Shown piece by piece: positions 41,354-53,600 of a stretch of DNA of 64,000 nucleotides. The stretch spans positions 104,887,766-104,951,765 of the forward strand of contig NC_073744.1 of NCBI RefSeq assembly GCF_029784135.1, given 5' to 3'. The translations under genes and the position numbers were made by a program. Each line of letters begins with the position of its first letter. The stretch's first letter is position 1. The stretch is from Toxorhynchites rutilus septentrionalis (taxonomy: Eukaryota > Arthropoda > Insecta > Diptera > Culicidae). Under the pieces are notes generated by a model. That model saw nothing but the letters and a program-made list of their open reading frames with translations, did not search any database and was not told the origin of the DNA.

Positions 41354-42776
41354 AAAGAAAATGCCAAAAATTGTTTAATAGTTTTTATTTTACTGTCTAA
41401 AATTTTCAAAAGGATCGGTCTACTGGGCGAATTTCTACAGCGTTTTTTCCGTGATGCAATTTGATGTGACACACCCTTTACGTATGGAATTTATATTTTT
41501 GAAATTTAATGGGGAAAAATAAGCTGCTTCATTGAAAGTCGCAAACTGTATGTGAAAATATGTATATCGGTCGACAAAAGTTTATGTAATAATTTGATGT
41601 GCACAAAATATGTGCAATTTTTCATATTCTCTTTTTGGACAACACACAAGTTCCATGTAAGATCATATTTCATAATGTTCATTCAGGGAAAAAAATCAGC
41701 AGCGATTTTCACTAACAATCAGTCGTACAAACAATCACGATAACACGTACACGCAATAGGCCAAACAATGAATTGAAAGCAACGAAAAAACTTCTTCTCA
41801 ACATGCCCTCACTATAAAATTTTATGTTTACCTAATCCATGAATCGCTTCCCCCAGATTTTCTCTGATAATCAGAAAGTATATGATATGTATATGAAGTT
41901 TTGCTTTTAAAACTACGAAAATCTAATTTAATTTTTAACCCAAAATTGAGAATACATTAACAAAATAAACGCTGCGTTACATGCATTTTGCTTATTAATC
42001 ACAAATCGTTTTATTTTCCTTACAAGCGTTCTCGTTATATTCATCCATTCCGCCCAGCGCAAATCAGTTCAGCTGCACTCGTTCGTTCGCAAACAATTTG
42101 CCCGCAAACACTTCGTTCTCAAACAGTTCGTTCCAAAACAGTTCACTCTCAGAGGCGAATGAACTGAAACGTTTAAAACCTCTATAATTCATCACGTTCG
42201 ATCGTTCGTTCACTCTCAATCAGTTCTTTCCCATACAATTCGTTCATAAACAGTTCACTCTCCAACAGTTCACCTTCAAACAGAAAGAACGCAAACCGTT
42301 CTTACGGAATCAGTTCGTTCATAAACCGTTTGCTCGCAATCAATTCGTGGGGAGAACTATCGTTCTTTGAAAAAGAACGATCGCTCGTTCACTCTTTTCG
42401 GCGAACTAGTTCTTTCGTGCCGTTCGTGAACGGTTTGCCTATCTCTAGTTTGAACGTTAATATCTCTTCAATTAATGGATGGATTTTGATTCCGAATACG
42501 TAAATTAAGAGAAAATATCCCACCTATATTTTGACGTAGGACTACGTCTTTCATTTCTGTATCGGGGTGTAAGTTCAAAGTTTCATAAACGAGAGAGTGA
42601 CGCTTGGAGTGCAAGGTTTTGAACGTTAATACCTCTTTGCCGGCTGAACGGAGTGGGCTGATAATCACTCCATTCGAAAGACAAAATGTCCAAGAGTTAT
42701 ATGATTGTTGATTATTTACCCGAGAACTTGTTTTAATAGCTTGAAAGATGCTTTGAAAACAGGCTATTGAAATCAC

Positions 42777-43375
42777 ACCAATATGTATACAAACGAATGC
42801 CCGCTCGGAAGTCCTAGTTATGGTTGCGTAGCGGTTGATGTACGATCTCTGGAATCTGCGTGTTTCTCTAACACAGATTTTAATACCAACCCCTCTTTCA
42901 CCCCTCACGACCGTGGCAAGTTCGTCCGTTGCGATAGTGTACGCATTCACACTTTATTTTGCGCTCGCTTCTGGCGCTCTTTCAAGAGTGTTAGTAAAGT
43001 TAGTAAAGAGTGAGAAGGACGAAGTATCCTCGTAGTGAAATGAACGGAGAACAAGTCAATCCGTTTGTAAAATCTCACCAATATGTATACAAACGAATGC
43101 CCGCTCGGAAGTCCACCTAGTTATGGTTGCGTAGCGGTTGATGTACGAAATCTGCGTGTTTCTCTAACACAGATTTTAATACCAACCCCTCTTCTTTCAC
43201 CCCTCACGACCGTGGCAAGTTCGTCCGTTGCGATAGTGTACGCATTCACACTCTATTTTGCGCTCGCTTCTGGCGCTCTTTCAAGAGTGTTAGTAAAGTT
43301 AGTAAAGAGTGAGAAGGACGAAGTATCCACGTAGTGAAATGAACGGAGAACAAGTCAATCCGTTTGTAAAATCTG
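42777..43375 (+). repeat. 300-bp tandem duplication of promoter and ORF start
   Basis: CACCAATATGTATACAAACG at 42777 and 43077. Both units end with ATGAACGGAGAACAAGTC and about 12 more codons (ATGs at 43040 and 43339). Few differences: 2- to 4-bp indels and a short extra block in the first unit. Confidence 0.85.
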
Positions 43376-43578
43376 GCCTTTCTAGAACGCCGCCGAAAAA
43401 AAGTGATGCGGTAGAGAACTCGTTAACCCGCGCTGAAAATGAGCCCGCTTTGAACAAAACGCCGGAAAATAATAATTTCATTTTAAATGTGAAGAAACCA
43501 ATAGACAATAAAAAAGTGCAAGAGTTATGTTGCCTTCTAAATGGCAACAAGTTTGCGAACAAAACAGCGCATATTTGA
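43339..43578 (+). CDS. Short unknown protein, MNGEQVNPFVKSG start (79 codons)
   Basis: Unrecognised. The ATG at 43339 is preferred over one 30 bp upstream because the promoter duplication preserves ATGAACGGAGAAC in both copies and because related elements have ATGAACGGTGTCACC (MNGVTKSLFVH) at the same distance from their TATA box. The product is polar and basic (SRTPPKKSD, then ENEPALNKTPEN, NVKKPIDNKKVQELC) and ends NKTAHI. No zinc finger, membrane segment or enzyme motif is seen. A donor-like TAAGTAAGT lies 20 bp after the stop, so it may be a first exon. It could be a captured host gene start or a relic of an element-encoded protein. Confidence 0.45.
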   Translation: MNGEQVNPFVKSGLSRTPPKKSDAVENSLTRAENEPALNKTPENNNFILNVKKPIDNKKVQELCCLLNGNKFANKTAHI

Positions 43579-44106
43579 TTTAAATTGGATAATTTTAAGT
43601 AAGTTAAATAAAGCGTCAAATTTCGATCAGAAATACGACATTTCTTTTTCCCCAACCCTATATAAGCAATTACTGGCGTTTATTTTCTTTAATTGTTCAA
43701 ATTCTTATTTTAATGTGAAGTTTGTTCGTTACAAAATATTTACATCATGTTTTGATTCATCTCTGAACAATATTTCGAGTTAGTGATGTATGTAATTCCG
43801 CTAGCCCTATTAATGGAATTGACATATTCGAGGGAATTCTCTATAACCCATTTCATTTCGTATAATTTATATGTTGTAATAATGGTCGTGGGTTAATCGC
43901 AGAACTCTCCCTTGGTAGATCTTCTAATTGGCCCTTTACGATTTATTTTTACTTTAAATTTCCTATTGCTTCTACCAAAAATCTTGAAAATATTATAATA
44001 CAAATTTTCAAGATTCTTGATTCACTTGCAAATAGCATGTTTCTTCGTTACATTGAATACATGTTTGATACAGAAAAGTAAGTTTTTTTTCCAAAATATA
44101 TATTTT

Positions 44107-47100
44107 GACGTAGGACTACGTCTTTCATTTCTATACCGGGGTGTAAAATCAAAGTTTCGAAAACGAAAGCGTTACGCCGGAGACCGAGATTTTGAGCGTT
44201 AATAGCTCCTAAACAACTGAACGAAATGGTATGATAAACACTTCATTCGAAAGATAAAATGTCTACGCGTTATATACTTGTTACTTTTTGATCCAAAAAC
44301 TTGTTTCAATAGTCTTAAAATTGCTTTCAAAACAGGCTATTGAAATCACCAATCGGTATATAAGCGAGCGGCGCTCGGAAATCCACTCAGTTCTAATTGA
44401 ACAGCGATTGGAGCATGTTGTCGCTGTTGCGGTGAAGCTCTTTATTTATCATGAAAGCGCGGATGAACGGTGTCACCAAGAGCCTGTTTGTGCACCCTAG
44501 GCCAGAAGGGAATCTATCAGGAGGAGAGTGATGCCACAAACGGTTCCCTGGGAAGACATCGCTACACACACATACACGCGCGGCTATTAACAGGTGGTTA
44601 TCGAGTTGGCATTAACCACTGGTGGGCTTCCAGTATCGAGGAAAATGTGGAAATATCTAATCGTTACTGAAAATAATCTGCCAGTTCCTTTGGGAATTTT
44701 CAAAATATATTCATGTGAAAGAGTTTAATTGAATGTTTTCTATCCATGTTACACTGTGACCAAATATGTTTCAATCAAGTGCTATTAACAGGTGGTTATC
44801 GAGTTGGCATTAACCACTGGTGGGCTTCCAGTATCGAGGAAAATGTGGAAATATCTAATCGTTATTGAAAATAATCTGCCAGTTCCTCTGGGAATTTTCA
44901 AAATATATTCATGTGAAAGAGTTTAATTGAATGTTTTCTATCCATGTTACACTGTGACCAAATATGTTTCAATCAAGTGCTATTAACAGGTGGTTATCGA
45001 GTTGGCATTAATCACTGGTGGGCTTCCAGTATCGAGGAAAATGTGGAAATAACTAATCGTTACTGAAAATAATCTGCCAGTTCCTTTGGGAATTTTCAAA
45101 ATATATTCATGTGAAAGAGTTTAATTGAATGTTTTCTATCCATGTTACACTGTGACCAAATATGTTTCAATCAAGTGCTATTAACAGGTGGTTATCGAGT
45201 TGGCATTAACCACTGGTGGGCTTCCAGTATCGAGGAAAATGTGGAAATATCTAATCGTTACTGAAAATAATCTGCCAGTTCCTTTGGGAATTTTCAAAAT
45301 ATATTCATGTGAAAGAGTTTAATTGAATGTTTTCTATCCATGTTACACTGTGACCAAATATGTTTCAATCAAGTGCTATTAACAGGTGGTTATCGAGTTG
45401 GCATTAACCACTGGTGGGCTTCCAGTATCGAGGAAAATGTGGAAATATCTAATCGTTACTGAAAATAATCTGCCAGTTCCTTTGGGAATTTTCAAAATAT
45501 ATTCATGTGAAAGAGTTTAATTGAATGTTTTCTATCCATGTTACACTGTGACCAAATATGTTTCAATCAAGTGCTATTAACAGGTGGTTATCGAGTTGGC
45601 ATTAACCACTGGTGGGCTTCCAGTATCGAGGAAAATGTGGAAATATCTAATCGTTACTGAAAATAATCTGCCAGTTCCTTTGGGAATTTTCAAAATATAT
45701 TCATGTGAAAGAGTTTAATTGAATGTTTTCTATCCATGTTACACTGTGACCAAATATGTTTCAATCAAGTGCTATTAACAGGTGGTTATCGAGTTGGCAT
45801 TAACCACTGGTGGGCTTCCAGTATCGAGGAAAATGTGGAAATATCTAATCGTTACTGAAAATAATCTGCCAGTTCCTTTGGGAATTTTCAAAATATATTC
45901 ATGTGAAAGAGTTTAATTGAATGTTTTCTATCCATGTAACACTGTGACCAAATACATTTGGTTTTGTGGTTTTTCAATCAATCGCAATTAACAGGATAGC
46001 TTCAGAAGATTATTCTTCCCCATCAGTAGGATATTTCCGTATCCAATATTGTATGCGCCCGCAATCGATTAGTTCATTCCCCTCTAGTTTGCCTTCCAAA
46101 TTGCCATCGTAAACCACACCTTCTCTCGGTTCAATCACACACAAAAAGCATACTTAAGCGATATTCTGGTGGTGAGACACATTCATTTTTCGTGAGGACA
46201 TCGACAAGACAACATCGTTGCCTAACGTGCTGGAGGAGGTGGACGGCGAAGGATCGACACATACACGCGCAGAACTCTTTCCGTTAGGATGCCATTCAGC
46301 ATCGAGAAAGTTCCGGAAAGATCTAATCATTGCTGGAAAATAATCTGCCAGTTCCTTTGGGAATTTTCAAAATATATTCATGTGAAAGAGTTTACTTGAA
46401 TGTTTTCTATCCATGTAACACTGTGACCAAATATGTTTCAATCAAGTGCTATTAACAGGTGGTTATCGAGTTGTTATTAACCACTGGTGGGCTTCCAGTA
46501 TGGAGGAAAATGTGGAAATAACTAATCGTTACTGAAAATAATCTGCCAGTTCCTCTGGGAATTTTTAAAATATATTCATGTGAAAGAGTTTAATTGAATG
46601 TTTTCTATCCATGTTACACTGTGACCAAATATGTTTCAATCAAGTGCTATTAACAGGTGGTTATCGAGTTGGCATTAACCACTGGTGGGCTTCCAGTATC
46701 GAGGAAAATGTGGAAATATCTAATCGTTACTGAAAATAATCTGCCAGTTCCTTTGGGAATTTTCAAAATATATTCATGTGAAAGAGTTTAATTGAATGTT
46801 TTCTATCCATGTAACACTGTGACCAAATACATTTGGTTTTGTGGTTTTTCAATCAATCGCAATTAACAGGATAGCTTCAGAAGATTATTCTTCCCCATCA
46901 GTAGGATATTTCCGTATCCAATATTGTATGCGCCCGCAATCGATTATTGCTCAGTCGCCGAAAGTTCCGAGCTCAGAGAGTTCATTCCCCTCTAGTTTGC
47001 CTTCCAAATTGCCATCGTAAACCACACCTTCTCTCGATTCAATCACACACAAAAAGCATACTTAAGCGATATTCTGGTGGTGAGACACATTCATTTTTCG

Positions 47101-48194
47101 TGAGGACATCGACAAGACAACATCGTTGCCTAACGTGCTGGAGGAGGTGGACGGCGAAGGATCGACACATACACGCGCAGAACTCTTTCCGTTAGGATGC
47201 CATTCAGCATCGAGAAAGTTCCGGAAAGATCTAATCATTGCTGGAAAATAATCTGCCAGTTCCTTTGGGAATTTTCAAAATATATTCATGTGAAAGAGTT
47301 TAATTGAATGTTTTCTATCCATGTAACACTGTGACCAAATATGTTTCAATCAAGTGCTATTAACAGGTGGTTATCGAGTTGGTATTAACCACTGGTGGGC
47401 TTCCAGTATCGAGGAAAATGTGGAAATAACTAATCGTCACTGAAAATAATCTGCCAGTTCCTCTGGGAATTTTCAAAATATATTCATGTGAAAGAGTTTA
47501 ATTGAATGTTTTCTATCCATGTAACACTGTGACCAAATATGTTTCAATCAAGTGCTATTAACAGGTGGTTATCGAGTTGGCATTAACCACTGGTGGGCTT
47601 CCAGTATCGAGGAAAATGTGGAAATATCTAATCGTTACTGAAAATAATCTGCCAGTTCCTTTGGGAATTTTCAAAATATATTCATGTGAAAGAATTTAAT
47701 TGAATGTTTTCTATCCATGTAACACTGTGACCAAATATGTTTCAATCAAGTGCTATTAACAGGTGGTTATCGAGTTGGCATTAACCACTGGTGGGCTTCC
47801 AGTATCGAGGAAAATGTGGAAATAACTAATCGTTACTGAAAATAATCTGCCAGTTCCTCTGGGAATGTTCAAAATATATTCATGTGAAAGAGTTTAATTG
47901 AATGTTTTCTATCCATGTAACACTGTGACCAAATACATTTGGTTTTGTGGTTTTTCAATCAATCGCAATCAACAGGATAGCTTCTGAAGATTATTCTTCC
48001 CCATCAGTAGGATATTTCCGTATCCAATATTGGATACATAAAACCTTGTGCCTCCAACGTAACGCTCTCGTTTTCGATGTTCTCCAAATATTCATTCATT
48101 CAGAATGAATTCAGATTCAACTTCATACAAATGATCTCTATATCAACGAGAGTCCTACGTCACCCTTGCGGTTATACCATAGATATAACCCACT
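44107..48194 (+). mobile_element. Helentron-like element expanded by internal satellite repeats
   Basis: Starts GACGTAGGACTACGTCTTTC (44107) and ends GAGAGTCCTACGTCAC, hairpin GGTTATACCATAGATATAACC and CACTTCCAG (48194), both next to T-runs. TATATAAG at 44357-44364 and ATGAACGGTGTCACCAAGAG follow as in 32540-34194. Everything after that is expanded by 198-bp units. The right half lies in the 4.3-kb duplication, so a second right end is found near 52516. Confidence 0.75.
44578..45935 (+). repeat. 198-bp satellite array, about seven units
   Basis: AACAGGTGGTTATCGAGTTG recurs at exact 198-bp steps (CAGG at 44591, 44789, 44987, 45185, 45383, 45581, 45779). Units are nearly identical. Further units follow at 46456/46654 and 47364/47562/47760, separated by blocks with CCATCAGTAGGATATTTCCG and CCATTCAGCATCGAGAAAG, so a higher-order pattern exists. 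Single diverged units occur in the unexpanded element at 33170-33350. Confidence 0.92.
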
Positions 48195-50649
48195 TCCAGT
48201 TTTTATCAAGGCTCCTATGGCGTTAGCCTGACGGGGCCGGAGTTCAATATTTTAACAGTTTTTCTTATTATCTATGTTAGTAATATGTAACCGATTACTC
48301 GCGGTCGGCTCGAGGTTAGTATTACAAGTGTTCTCGTAATTGGGATGTTGCTGTCTCCAATGCTCTGTACGTGTGCCCGACACGCGATACTTCCTATTGG
48401 GATGCAGCAGACCATTAATCAGCAACGCCCCCCTAGTATGTACCCCATATCTAGCGTGGTGCGTCTTCTCGACTCGAGGAATCCAGGATTGAATGGTCAC
48501 TAGCCGGCGCAATCATCAGCTCGTGTAGAGTTGTCATGAGCGGTACAACCTTTGGCTCTTGTTGAATCATCAGTGGACTGCACAACCTTTGGCCCGTGTA
48601 TCTGTAAAGAGTGTGTGTATGTATTGCCGCGACTAAGTAAAAGTTTATAGATCGGATAGGAGGGATATGAAACAGGGACACAACGAAGAAAACATCATTA
48701 AACGTTGACATCGGCGTTTCTGAGGAACAGGTATAGATGAAGCAGAAGATCAGGATCACGGCTACCTAAGATATCCCGGACGGGGATATCCGATTGTCGA
48801 TTGTAAGTTATCATTCATAATTTTATTTGCAAAGTGCGTTATTCCACCTGAGAATCTATTGCCGTTTTCGCTTCATACCAACGGAACACGAAGCTTAATT
48901 CCGCAAACGCGAAATCTAACAACGATGTGATTGTAGAAATTGAGATTTCAATTTTCGACCTTCCTGTAGAGGTTTTCGAAAATTTTTCGATATTCTCTTC
49001 GCAATATTGATACAACAAAATGAAGACGGCTCAAATCTGATCATTCCTTCCTCGGGTTTTGCGCTTACGAACGCATTTGGCCTTCGATTTTTATTTATAT
49101 AGATATTTCAATCGGGAAGCTGTGTGAATTATTATTAATAATAAATAATAAATTTATTAGCAGCCGAGACGTAAATCGTCGATGATTATTAGTGATGCGT
49201 GAGTTAAAATCGGATTTCATTGCGAGAGATATGTATCGTTAGGCAAAAAGCTAAAGTATCACCATATTTCTTTTGCACACACAACAATGCAAGGATGTAT
49301 TCTATGTGCTGGGGTGGGCCATCATAACAAAAGACGCAAAACCACAACACCAAAGCTTGTTTCCAGAACCACCAACATGTTCATAAAGAGTATACAGTAA
49401 ACTAATTAATTTTCCAGGTAGATAGGTAGGTATTCACGTAGGAGAAGAAAATGAAACAATAGTGAGATAGAATCAGAAATTGATTTTTAAATCAATATAA
49501 TACAAATGAATATCAATAGTAGATAAAGTATGAAGAAAACAGAGTGAAATATTAAGTAAATTACGCTGTAAAAATGGTATAAAAAGTGATGTTCCCTAGT
49601 TCCCGAGTTCGAAAAGTAGTTTGCCGTATACTCCAAACTCTGTCGAACAAAATGACGTTGACTATTGATACACAGACGTGCACATTTTTGAATAATTAAT
49701 TGAATGAAGTAACATATTTTTGCTTCGTAATCACTGTACATCGCAATGGTGTCATTTAACAATAATAGTGTCTTCAGCAAAGTGATGTATTTTCATGTTT
49801 TCTAAATCTTTGTGGACCATGTCGAGTAATATAATGTAATTGAGGTATAACTTAAGTTAAAAAACTAGTATACACCCAGAAAAAACAGTTATATCTCTGA
49901 AGGACTGATAGATAGATATCATGTATCTTCAGCAAAAATTCATGAAATGTTTAGCTCTACAATGTTGCTGAAGACATAACTCAACTCTCTCGTAAGTATA
50001 AAAAGTTAGATTTTTTTAATTTTTACTGTAACTTAGTAAAAGTTTAAATAAAACCGTCAAATTATCCGAATTAACATTTTGAACAACTTTTCTGAAGACA
50101 TCCAACCTCTAAAATGTAAGGTAAGACGAGGGAAGATTTTTGACTACCTTTTTTTCAGAGCGGCCCCACTGTGCGTAGTTCCTAACATGGAGAACAGACG
50201 CACCCCTACACCTCCAGTGACAAGGGAGGCCTTCCCGGGGAGAGGTATAGCGCTCTGACTCGCTTGCACTTAGCCACTTCCGACACTCGTTCTCGGAGCC
50301 AAGACCAGGTGTGTACAGTGTTGCCATATTTTCATCCAAAAATTTGTACCATTGAAAATATTTGTTGCAGAGGAAAATCTATTTTATTAGCATGAAAAAA
50401 ATACTCATTTATGTTTAATCAAATCTTTTGATCTCAAAATAGCGTTCATTGTATCCTTGCTGAGCCTATTTCGAAACTTATTTTTGTTCTGATTATATTC
50501 AGAAAAAATCACTCGACAGCTGCCGACGAGTGAGGCATAGTGAGAACCTAAGTGGTGCGGACTCAATCTACTTCATTTTCAAGCAAATTCATGCATGTTT
50601 TCAAGCGATTTCTTGCAATAAATTCTCAGACCACCAGAGATGCCAGATT
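46329..50649. repeat. 4.3-kb tandem duplication, first copy
   Basis: From ATTGCTGGAAAATAATCTGC to CAGAGATGCCAGATT. It holds the right half of the satellite-expanded element (to 48194) and 2.45 kb of flank. The flank has a short C- and G-rich block (48195-48780), AT-rich DNA, a decayed first-H2A 3' flank (49330-49460, with the stem-loop reduced to CTTGTTTCCAGAACC) and a G+C-rich stretch at 50150-50320. ORFs at 48252-48759 and 49487-50339 on the minus strand (76-102 codons) show no domain. Confidence 0.88.
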
Positions 50650-50650
50650 C

Positions 50651-53600
50651 ATTGCTGGAAAATAATCTGCCAGTTCCTTTGGGAATTTTCAAAATATATT
50701 CATGTGAAAGAGTTTACTTGAATGTTTTCTATCCATGTAACACTGTGACCAAATATGTTTCAATCAAGTGCTATTAACAGGTGGTTATCGAGTTGTTATT
50801 AACCACTGGTGGGCTTCCAGTATGGAGGAAAATGTGGAAATAACTAATCGTTACTGAAAATAATCTGCCAGTTCCTCTGGGAATTTTTAAAATATATTCA
50901 TGTGAAAGAGTTTAATTGAATGTTTTCTATCCATGTTACACTGTGACCAAATATGTTTCAATCAAGTGCTATTAACAGGTGGTTATCGAGTTGGCATTAA
51001 CCACTGGTGGGCTTCCAGTATCGAGGAAAATGTGGAAATATCTAATCGTTACTGAAAATAATCTGCCAGTTCCTTTGGGAATTTTCAAAATATATTCATG
51101 TGAAAGAGTTTAATTGAATGTTTTCTATCCATGTAACACTGTGACCAAATACATTTGGTTTTGTGGTTTTTCAATCAATCGCAATTAACAGGATAGCTTC
51201 AGAAGATTATTCTTCCCCATCAGTAGGATATTTCCGTATCCAATATTGTATGCGCCCGCAATCGATTATTGCTCAGTCACCGAAAGTTCCGAGCTCAGAG
51301 AGTTCATTCCCCTCTAGTTTGCCTTCCAAATTGCCATCGTAAACCACACCTTCTCTCGATTCAATCACACACAAAAAGCATACTTAAGCGATATTCTGGT
51401 GGTGAGACACATTCATTTTTCGTGAGGACATCGACAAGACAACATCGTTGCCTAACGTGCTGGAGGAGGTGGACGGCGAAGGATCGACACATACACGCGC
51501 AGAACTCTTTCCGTTAGGATGCCATTCAGCATCGAGAAAGTTCCGGAAAGATCTAATCATTGCTGGAAAATAATCTGCCAGTTCCTTTGGGAATTTTCAA
51601 AATATATTCATGTGAAAGAGTTTAATTGAATGTTTTCTATCCATGTAACACTGTGACCAAATATGTTTCAATCAAGTGCTATTAACAGGTGGTTATCGAG
51701 TTGGTATTAACCACTGGTGGGCTTCCAGTATCGAGGAAAATGTGGAAATAACTAATCGTTACTGAAAATAATCTGCCAGTTCCTCTGGGAATTTTCAAAA
51801 TATATTCATGTGAAAGAGATTAATTGAATGTTTTCTATCCATGTAAGACTGTGACCAAATATGTTTCAATCAAGTGCTATTAACAGGTGGTTATCGAGTT
51901 GGCATTAACCACTGGTGGGCTTCCAGTATCGAGGAAAATGTGGAAATATCTAATCGTTACTGAAAATAATCTGCCAGTTCCTTTGGGAATTTTCAAAATA
52001 TATTCATGTGAAAGAATTTAATTGAATGTTTTCTATCCATGTAACACTGTGACCAAATATGTTTCAATCAAGTGCTATTAACAGGTGGTTATCGAGTTGG
52101 CATTAACCACTGGTGGGCTTCCAGTATCGAGGAAAATGTGGAAATAACTAATCGTTACTGAAAATAATCTGCCAGTTCCTCTGGGAATGTTCAAAATATA
52201 TTCATGTGAAAGAGTTTAATTGAATGTTTTCTATCCATGTAACACTGTGACCAAATACATTTGGTTTTGTGGTTTTTCAATCAATCGCAATCAACAGGAT
52301 AGCTTCTGAAGATTATTCTTCCCCATCAGTAGGATATTTCCGTATCCAATATTGGATACATAAAACCTTGTGCCTCCAACGTAACGCTCTCGTTTTCGAT
52401 GTTCTCCAAATATTCATTCATTCAGAATGAATTCAGATTCAACTTCATACAAATGATCTCTATATCAACGAGAGTCCTACGTCACCCTTGCGGTTATACC
52501 ATAGATATAACCCACTTCCAGTTTTTATCAAGGCTCCTATGGCGTTAGCCTGACGGGGCCGGAGTTCAATATTTTAACAGTTTTTCTTATTATCTATGTT
52601 AGTAATATGTAACCGATTACTCGCGGTCGGCTCGAGGTTAGTATTACAAGTGTTCTCGTAATTGGGATGTTGCTGTCTCCAATGCTCTGTACGTGTGCCC
52701 GACACGGGATACTTCCTATTGGGATGCAGCAGACCATTAATCAGCAACGCCCCCCTAGTATGTACCCCATATCTAGCGTGGTGCGTCTTCTCGACTCGAG
52801 GAATCCAGGATTGAATGGTCACTAGCCGGCGCAATCATCAGCTCGTGTAGAGTTGTCATGAGCGGTACAACCTTTGGCTCTTGTTGAATCATCAGTGGAC
52901 TGCACAACCTTTGGCCCGTGTATCTGTAAAGAGTGTGTGTATGTATTGCCGCGACTAAGTAAAAGTTTATAGATCGGATAGGAGGGATATGAAACAGGGA
53001 CACAACGAAGAAAACATCATTAAACGTTGACATCGGCGTTTCTGAGGAACAGGTATAGATGAAGCAGAAGATCAGGATCACGGCTACCTAAGATATCCCG
53101 GACGGGGATATCCGATTGTCGATTGTAAGTTATCATTCATAATTTTATTTGCAAAGTGCGTTATTCCACCTGAGAATCTATTGCCGTTTTCGCTTCATAC
53201 CAACGGAACACGAAGCTTAATTCCGCAAACGCGAAATCTAACAACGATGTGATTGTAGAAATTGAGATTTCAATTTTCGACCTTCCTGTAGAGGTTTTCG
53301 AAAATTTTTCGATATTCTCTTCGCAATATTGATACAACAAAATGAAGACGGCTCAAATCTGATCATTCCTTCCTCGGGTTTTGCGCTTACGAACGCATTT
53401 GGCCTTCGATTTTTATTTATATAGATATTTCAATCGGGAAGCTGTGTGAATTATTATTAATAATAAATAATAAATTTATTAGCAGCCGAGACGTAAATCG
53501 TCGATGATTATTAGTGATGCGTGAGTTAAAATCGGATTTCATTGCGAGAGATATGTATCGTTAGGCAAAAAGCTAAAGTATCACCATATTTCTTTTGCAC

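Larger units (their letters stand above)
36507..41478 (+). mobile_element. ITmD37E-type Tc1/mariner transposon, interrupted
   Basis: Perfect 49-bp terminal inverted repeats (36507-36555 and 41430-41478, starting AAGGGTGTGTCACATC) with TA on both sides (36505, 41479). It encodes a transposase and is split at an A-run by two Helentron-like elements (37593-40136 and 40144-41261). Without them it is about 1.3 kb, the normal length. Confidence 0.93.
36320..42448. mobile_element. hAT-type MITE split by a mariner element
   Basis: Inverted ends TAGAGATGGGCAAA and TTTGCCTATCTCTA with 8-bp duplication GTTTGAAC at 36312-36319 and 42449-42456. Without the mariner it is about 1.15 kb. The right part (42040-42440) is full of CAGTTCGTTC-type short repeats. 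A LINE/SINE tail (AGAGGCGAATGAACTG, 42151) sits in it. Confidence 0.85.
36134..42532 (+). mobile_element. Diverged Helentron-like element fragment hosting a nested stack
   Basis: Starts GACGTGGGACTAGGTCTAACC after a T-run. Removing a hairpin MITE and a hAT MITE leaves a short 5' domain with GTTTGAACGTTAATATCTC (42449-42474), the motif found in other members as TTTTGAGCGTTAATAGCTCC. The rest is cut off where the next member starts at 42533. Confidence 0.6.
42533..44106 (+). mobile_element. Helentron-like element with duplicated promoter and short ORF (3' end not found)
   Basis: Starts GACGTAGGACTACGTCTTTC after a T-run; the 5' domain resembles 6309 and 44107 but is more diverged. A 300-bp unit (from 42777 and 43077) is duplicated in tandem and includes the promoter and the first codons of the ORF. 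After the ORF the sequence is AT-rich to 44106, where another member begins. No hairpin end is seen. Confidence 0.6.

Noticed and set aside
41269..41472. 67-codon minus-strand ORF near the mariner right end
   Set aside because: It reads the terminal inverted repeat and the antisense of the transposase tail.
44578..45935. Regular repeats resembling a CRISPR array
   Set aside because: The whole 198-bp period is conserved with no unique spacers, the genome is eukaryotic, and there are no cas genes.
48252..48759. Two minus-strand ORFs repeated at 52574-53081 as conserved genes
   Set aside because: They are identical because the whole 4.3-kb segment is duplicated; no domain and no independent conservation.
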